Source of the DNA: Candidatus Daviesbacteria bacterium RIFCSPLOWO2_02_FULL_41_8
Lineage (GTDB): Bacteria > Patescibacteriota > Microgenomatia > Daviesbacterales > UBA10151
Assembly: GCA_001777455.1 (NCBI GenBank)
Contig: MFDZ01000060.1
Coordinates: 3,291-10,793 of the forward strand
Reading direction: 5' to 3'
Length of the DNA: 7,503 bases
The translations under genes were made by a program, and so were the position numbers. This document shows, one piece after another, positions 6,396-7,503 of this stretch (position 1 is the first letter of the stretch; the number at the start of each line of letters is the position of its first letter). Under the pieces are notes generated by a model. It was not told where the DNA came from and ran no database searches. It saw nothing but the letters and a program-made list of their open reading frames with translations.

Positions 6396-6419
6396 AACTT
6401 AAGTTTGCCATTTAATGGC
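6396..6419. repeat. Two adjacent short palindromes between pilin genes
   Basis: In the 42-base gap before the 6394 start, AACTTAAGTT (6396-6405) is a perfect 10-base palindrome. GCCATTTAATGGC (6407-6419) is a perfect dyad with 6-base arms and one central base. The centre is too small for a stable RNA loop and no U-tract follows, so a terminator is unlikely. A binding site or chance AT-rich symmetry remain possible. Confidence 0.4.
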
Positions 6420-6436
6420 TAAATTTGCAAGGGAGT

Positions 6437-6814
6437 TTATTGTTGATTGCCGCGGCAGTATGTTCCGCCCACCTCGAGGGTAGCGCAAGCCCGGTATGTA
6501 TCACCGGCTGTGGTGGTATTAGCCGCGCCCCCCGTGAAACTATATACGTAAATGCCGGTATTTAAAGGATCCATCGGGATGCCGTTGGAAAAAAAGCTGC
6601 CAGCCAAAATAGGGTAGCGGGGAGACTCTTTAGCGCTGTTTGCTTCCCAGGCCTGGCTGATAGCGTTGATATCCGCCTCTCTTTTACTATCCCTGGCCCG
6701 GCCTTGAATGCCACTGTATATTACCGCTCCGACAACAGATAATATAGCAATTATCGCTATTACTATCAGTAACTCAATCAGAGTAAAGCCACCATTTGAA
6801 GACTTTTTAGGCAT
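6437..6814 (-). CDS. GspG/PilA-type pilin, first gene of the pilin operon
   Basis: A 125-residue prepilin. The leader MPKKSSNGG (cleavage after Gly9) is followed by FTLIELLIVIAIIAILSVVGAVIY with Glu at mature +5. The polar helix SGIQGRARDSKREADINAISQAW (34-56) is the typical GspG/PilA-like continuation. The short C-terminal domain has the MDP motif (81-83), a YVYSF strand and YRACATLE, and ends with Cys110 and Cys120, spaced like a small pilin disulfide loop. It is the smallest complete pilin of the set and the promoter-proximal gene, a position that often suits the most abundant subunit; the major-pilin role is inference. No Shine-Dalgarno precedes the ATG. A promoter-like pair upstream would place the transcript start about at the ATG. 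Confidence 0.93.
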   Translation of the reverse strand: MPKKSSNGGFTLIELLIVIAIIAILSVVGAVIYSGIQGRARDSKREADINAISQAWEANSAKESPRYPILAGSFFSNGIPMDPLNTGIYVYSFTGGAANTTTAGDTYRACATLEVGGTYCRGNQQ

Positions 6815-6821
6815 TAATTAT

Positions 6822-6850
6822 ATTATTCACCAGATGCGAATCCTTTGCAA
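6822..6850 (-). promoter_or_regulatory. Possible promoter of the pilin operon
   Basis: Minus-strand TTGCAA (6850-6845), a 17-base spacer and AATAAT (6827-6822) form a plausible sigma70-type pair, with a TG just before the -10. Start of transcription would fall at about 6815-6814, giving a leaderless mRNA, which agrees with the missing ribosome site. AT-richness makes chance matches likely. Confidence 0.35.
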
Positions 6851-6866
6851 CATCCCTCAAACACCA

Positions 6867-6894
6867 GCTAAAAATATTTTCTCGTGCTAAAATA
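6867..6894. repeat. Direct repeat in the divergent promoter region
   Basis: GCTAAAAATA (6867-6876) and GCTAAAATA (6886-6894) recur 19 bases apart, about two helical turns. The second copy contains the plus-strand -10 candidate. This may be an operator-like arrangement or chance in AT-rich DNA. Confidence 0.3.
6885..6893 (+). promoter_or_regulatory. Possible extended -10 for the ABC permease gene
   Basis: TGCTAAAAT matches an extended -10 (TG, one base, TAAAAT). No good -35 lies 17 bases upstream. Transcription would begin near 6900, just before the ribosome site. Confidence 0.4.
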
Positions 6895-6900
6895 GCCTTT

Positions 6901-6908
6901 GAGGAAAG
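6901..6908 (+). promoter_or_regulatory. Shine-Dalgarno for the ABC permease
   Basis: GAGGAAAG on the plus strand; its AGGA core ends 6 bases before the ATG at 6912. It supports this start. Confidence 0.65.
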
Positions 6909-6911
6909 ATT

Positions 6912-7503
6912 ATGACAAGAATAGTCATTAAACCCAAAGGTAAACTACAACTAATAAATATTACAGAAATCCTGAGATATCGGGAACTTTTTTATATTTT
7001 TTCCTGGAGAGATATTAAAGTTAGATACAAGCAAACTTTTTTTGGAATTGCCTGGGCTCTTTTTCAACCTCTAATCAATATGATAATTTTCACTATCTTT
7101 TTTGGCAACCTGGTAAAAATCCCCTCCGGCAACCTACCTTATCCTTTATTTGTTTTAATAGGTTTAATATTTTGGACCTTTTTTTCCGGAGCGCTCACAC
7201 AAGCTTCCAACTCCCTGATTACCAATGAGAATTTATTAAAAAAAGTTTATTTCCCCAAGCTAATTCTACCTATCTCGTCGGTTATCACCAGTCTGGTTGA
7301 TTTTATAATCACCTTAGTGCTTTTATTTCTTGCCTTGTTTTTTTTCCATACATCTTTTTCACTTGAACTAATCCTTATGCTGCTTACCGGAATTATCATT
7401 ACCTTTTTCTCGGCATTGGGTTTAGGGCTGTTGTTTAGCTCTATCAACGTTAAATACCGCGACGTCAGATATGTTTTACCTTTTTTAATTCAAATCCTAA
7501 TGT
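6912..7503 (+). CDS. Wzm/TagG-type ABC-2 polysaccharide export permease (3' end beyond the window)
   Basis: 197 codons are visible and the frame is open to the right edge; family members are usually about 260-280 residues. The N-terminal part has the conserved amphipathic and first membrane region (RYRELFYIFSWRDIKVRYKQ followed by TFFGIAWALFQPL, about residues 22-54). PYPLFVLIGLIFWTFFSGAL, then SNSLITNENLLKKVYFPKLILP and NVKYRDVRYVLP follow, all signatures of O-antigen, teichoic acid or capsule exporter permeases (Wzm/TagG/KpsM). About four to five hydrophobic segments are visible. The protein would sit in the cytoplasmic membrane and pair with a Wzt-like ATPase, often encoded next, to move an undecaprenyl-linked glycan outward. 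It is divergent from the pilin operon and not evidently linked to it in function. Substrate cannot be told from the sequence. Confidence 0.95.
   Translation, partial: MTRIVIKPKGKLQLINITEILRYRELFYIFSWRDIKVRYKQTFFGIAWALFQPLINMIIFTIFFGNLVKIPSGNLPYPLFVLIGLIFWTFFSGALTQASNSLITNENLLKKVYFPKLILPISSVITSLVDFIITLVLLFLALFFFHTSFSLELILMLLTGIIITFFSALGLGLLFSSINVKYRDVRYVLPFLIQILM

Noticed and set aside
6407..6419. Rho-independent terminator after the first pilin gene
   Set aside because: The dyad has only one central base and lacks a following U-tract.
7247..7447. A 66-residue minus-strand frame at the right end
   Set aside because: It is opposite the clearly conserved polysaccharide-export permease and shows no known motif.

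Overview
The window looks like part of a bacterial chromosome dominated by one long minus-strand operon of type IV pilin-like and pseudopilin-like genes (about 6814 down to beyond position 1). A divergent plus-strand polysaccharide-export gene runs off the right edge. No phylogenetic marker is present. The very compact layout, many overlapping starts, numerous small class III prepilins and a GC-rich palindromic peptide insert reading LPVRQAG all suggest a Candidate Phyla Radiation (Patescibacteria/Microgenomates-like) bacterium; this is inference. The standard code fits every gene except for one in-frame TAA.

Layout in the direction of minus-strand transcription. Three consecutive GspG/PilA-type pilins come first (6814-6437, 6394-5861, 5855-5292). 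The third has an in-frame TAA at 5480-5478 followed by 61 more open, clearly pilin-like codons ending 4 bases before the next gene. A GspH/FimT-like pseudopilin follows (5287-4733). Then come two successive modules of the same three types: PilV/GspI-like, PilW/GspJ-like and PilX/GspK-like (4761-4219, 4222-3575, 3532-2582, then 2581-2186, 2189-1617, 1624 to the left edge). The last gene is the largest and is open over 541 residues. It joins a PilX-like membrane anchor to a beta-solenoid-like surface region that is interrupted by a jelly-roll-like domain.

How the genes may work together: in known type IV pili and type II secretion systems, the H, I, J and K minor pilins form a tip complex that primes assembly, and G/PilA-type subunits form the shaft. 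This operon therefore carries several shaft subunits and two possible tip sets, one of which ends in a candidate adhesin. No pilus ATPase, platform protein, secretin or prepilin peptidase is in the window, so the assembly machinery must lie elsewhere.

The 97-base divergent region 6815-6911 holds plausible promoters both ways. To its right, 6912 onward encodes the permease of a Wzm/TagG-type ABC-2 polysaccharide exporter, cut by the window edge. No rRNA, tRNA, CRISPR array, transposase or convincing rho-independent terminator was seen.
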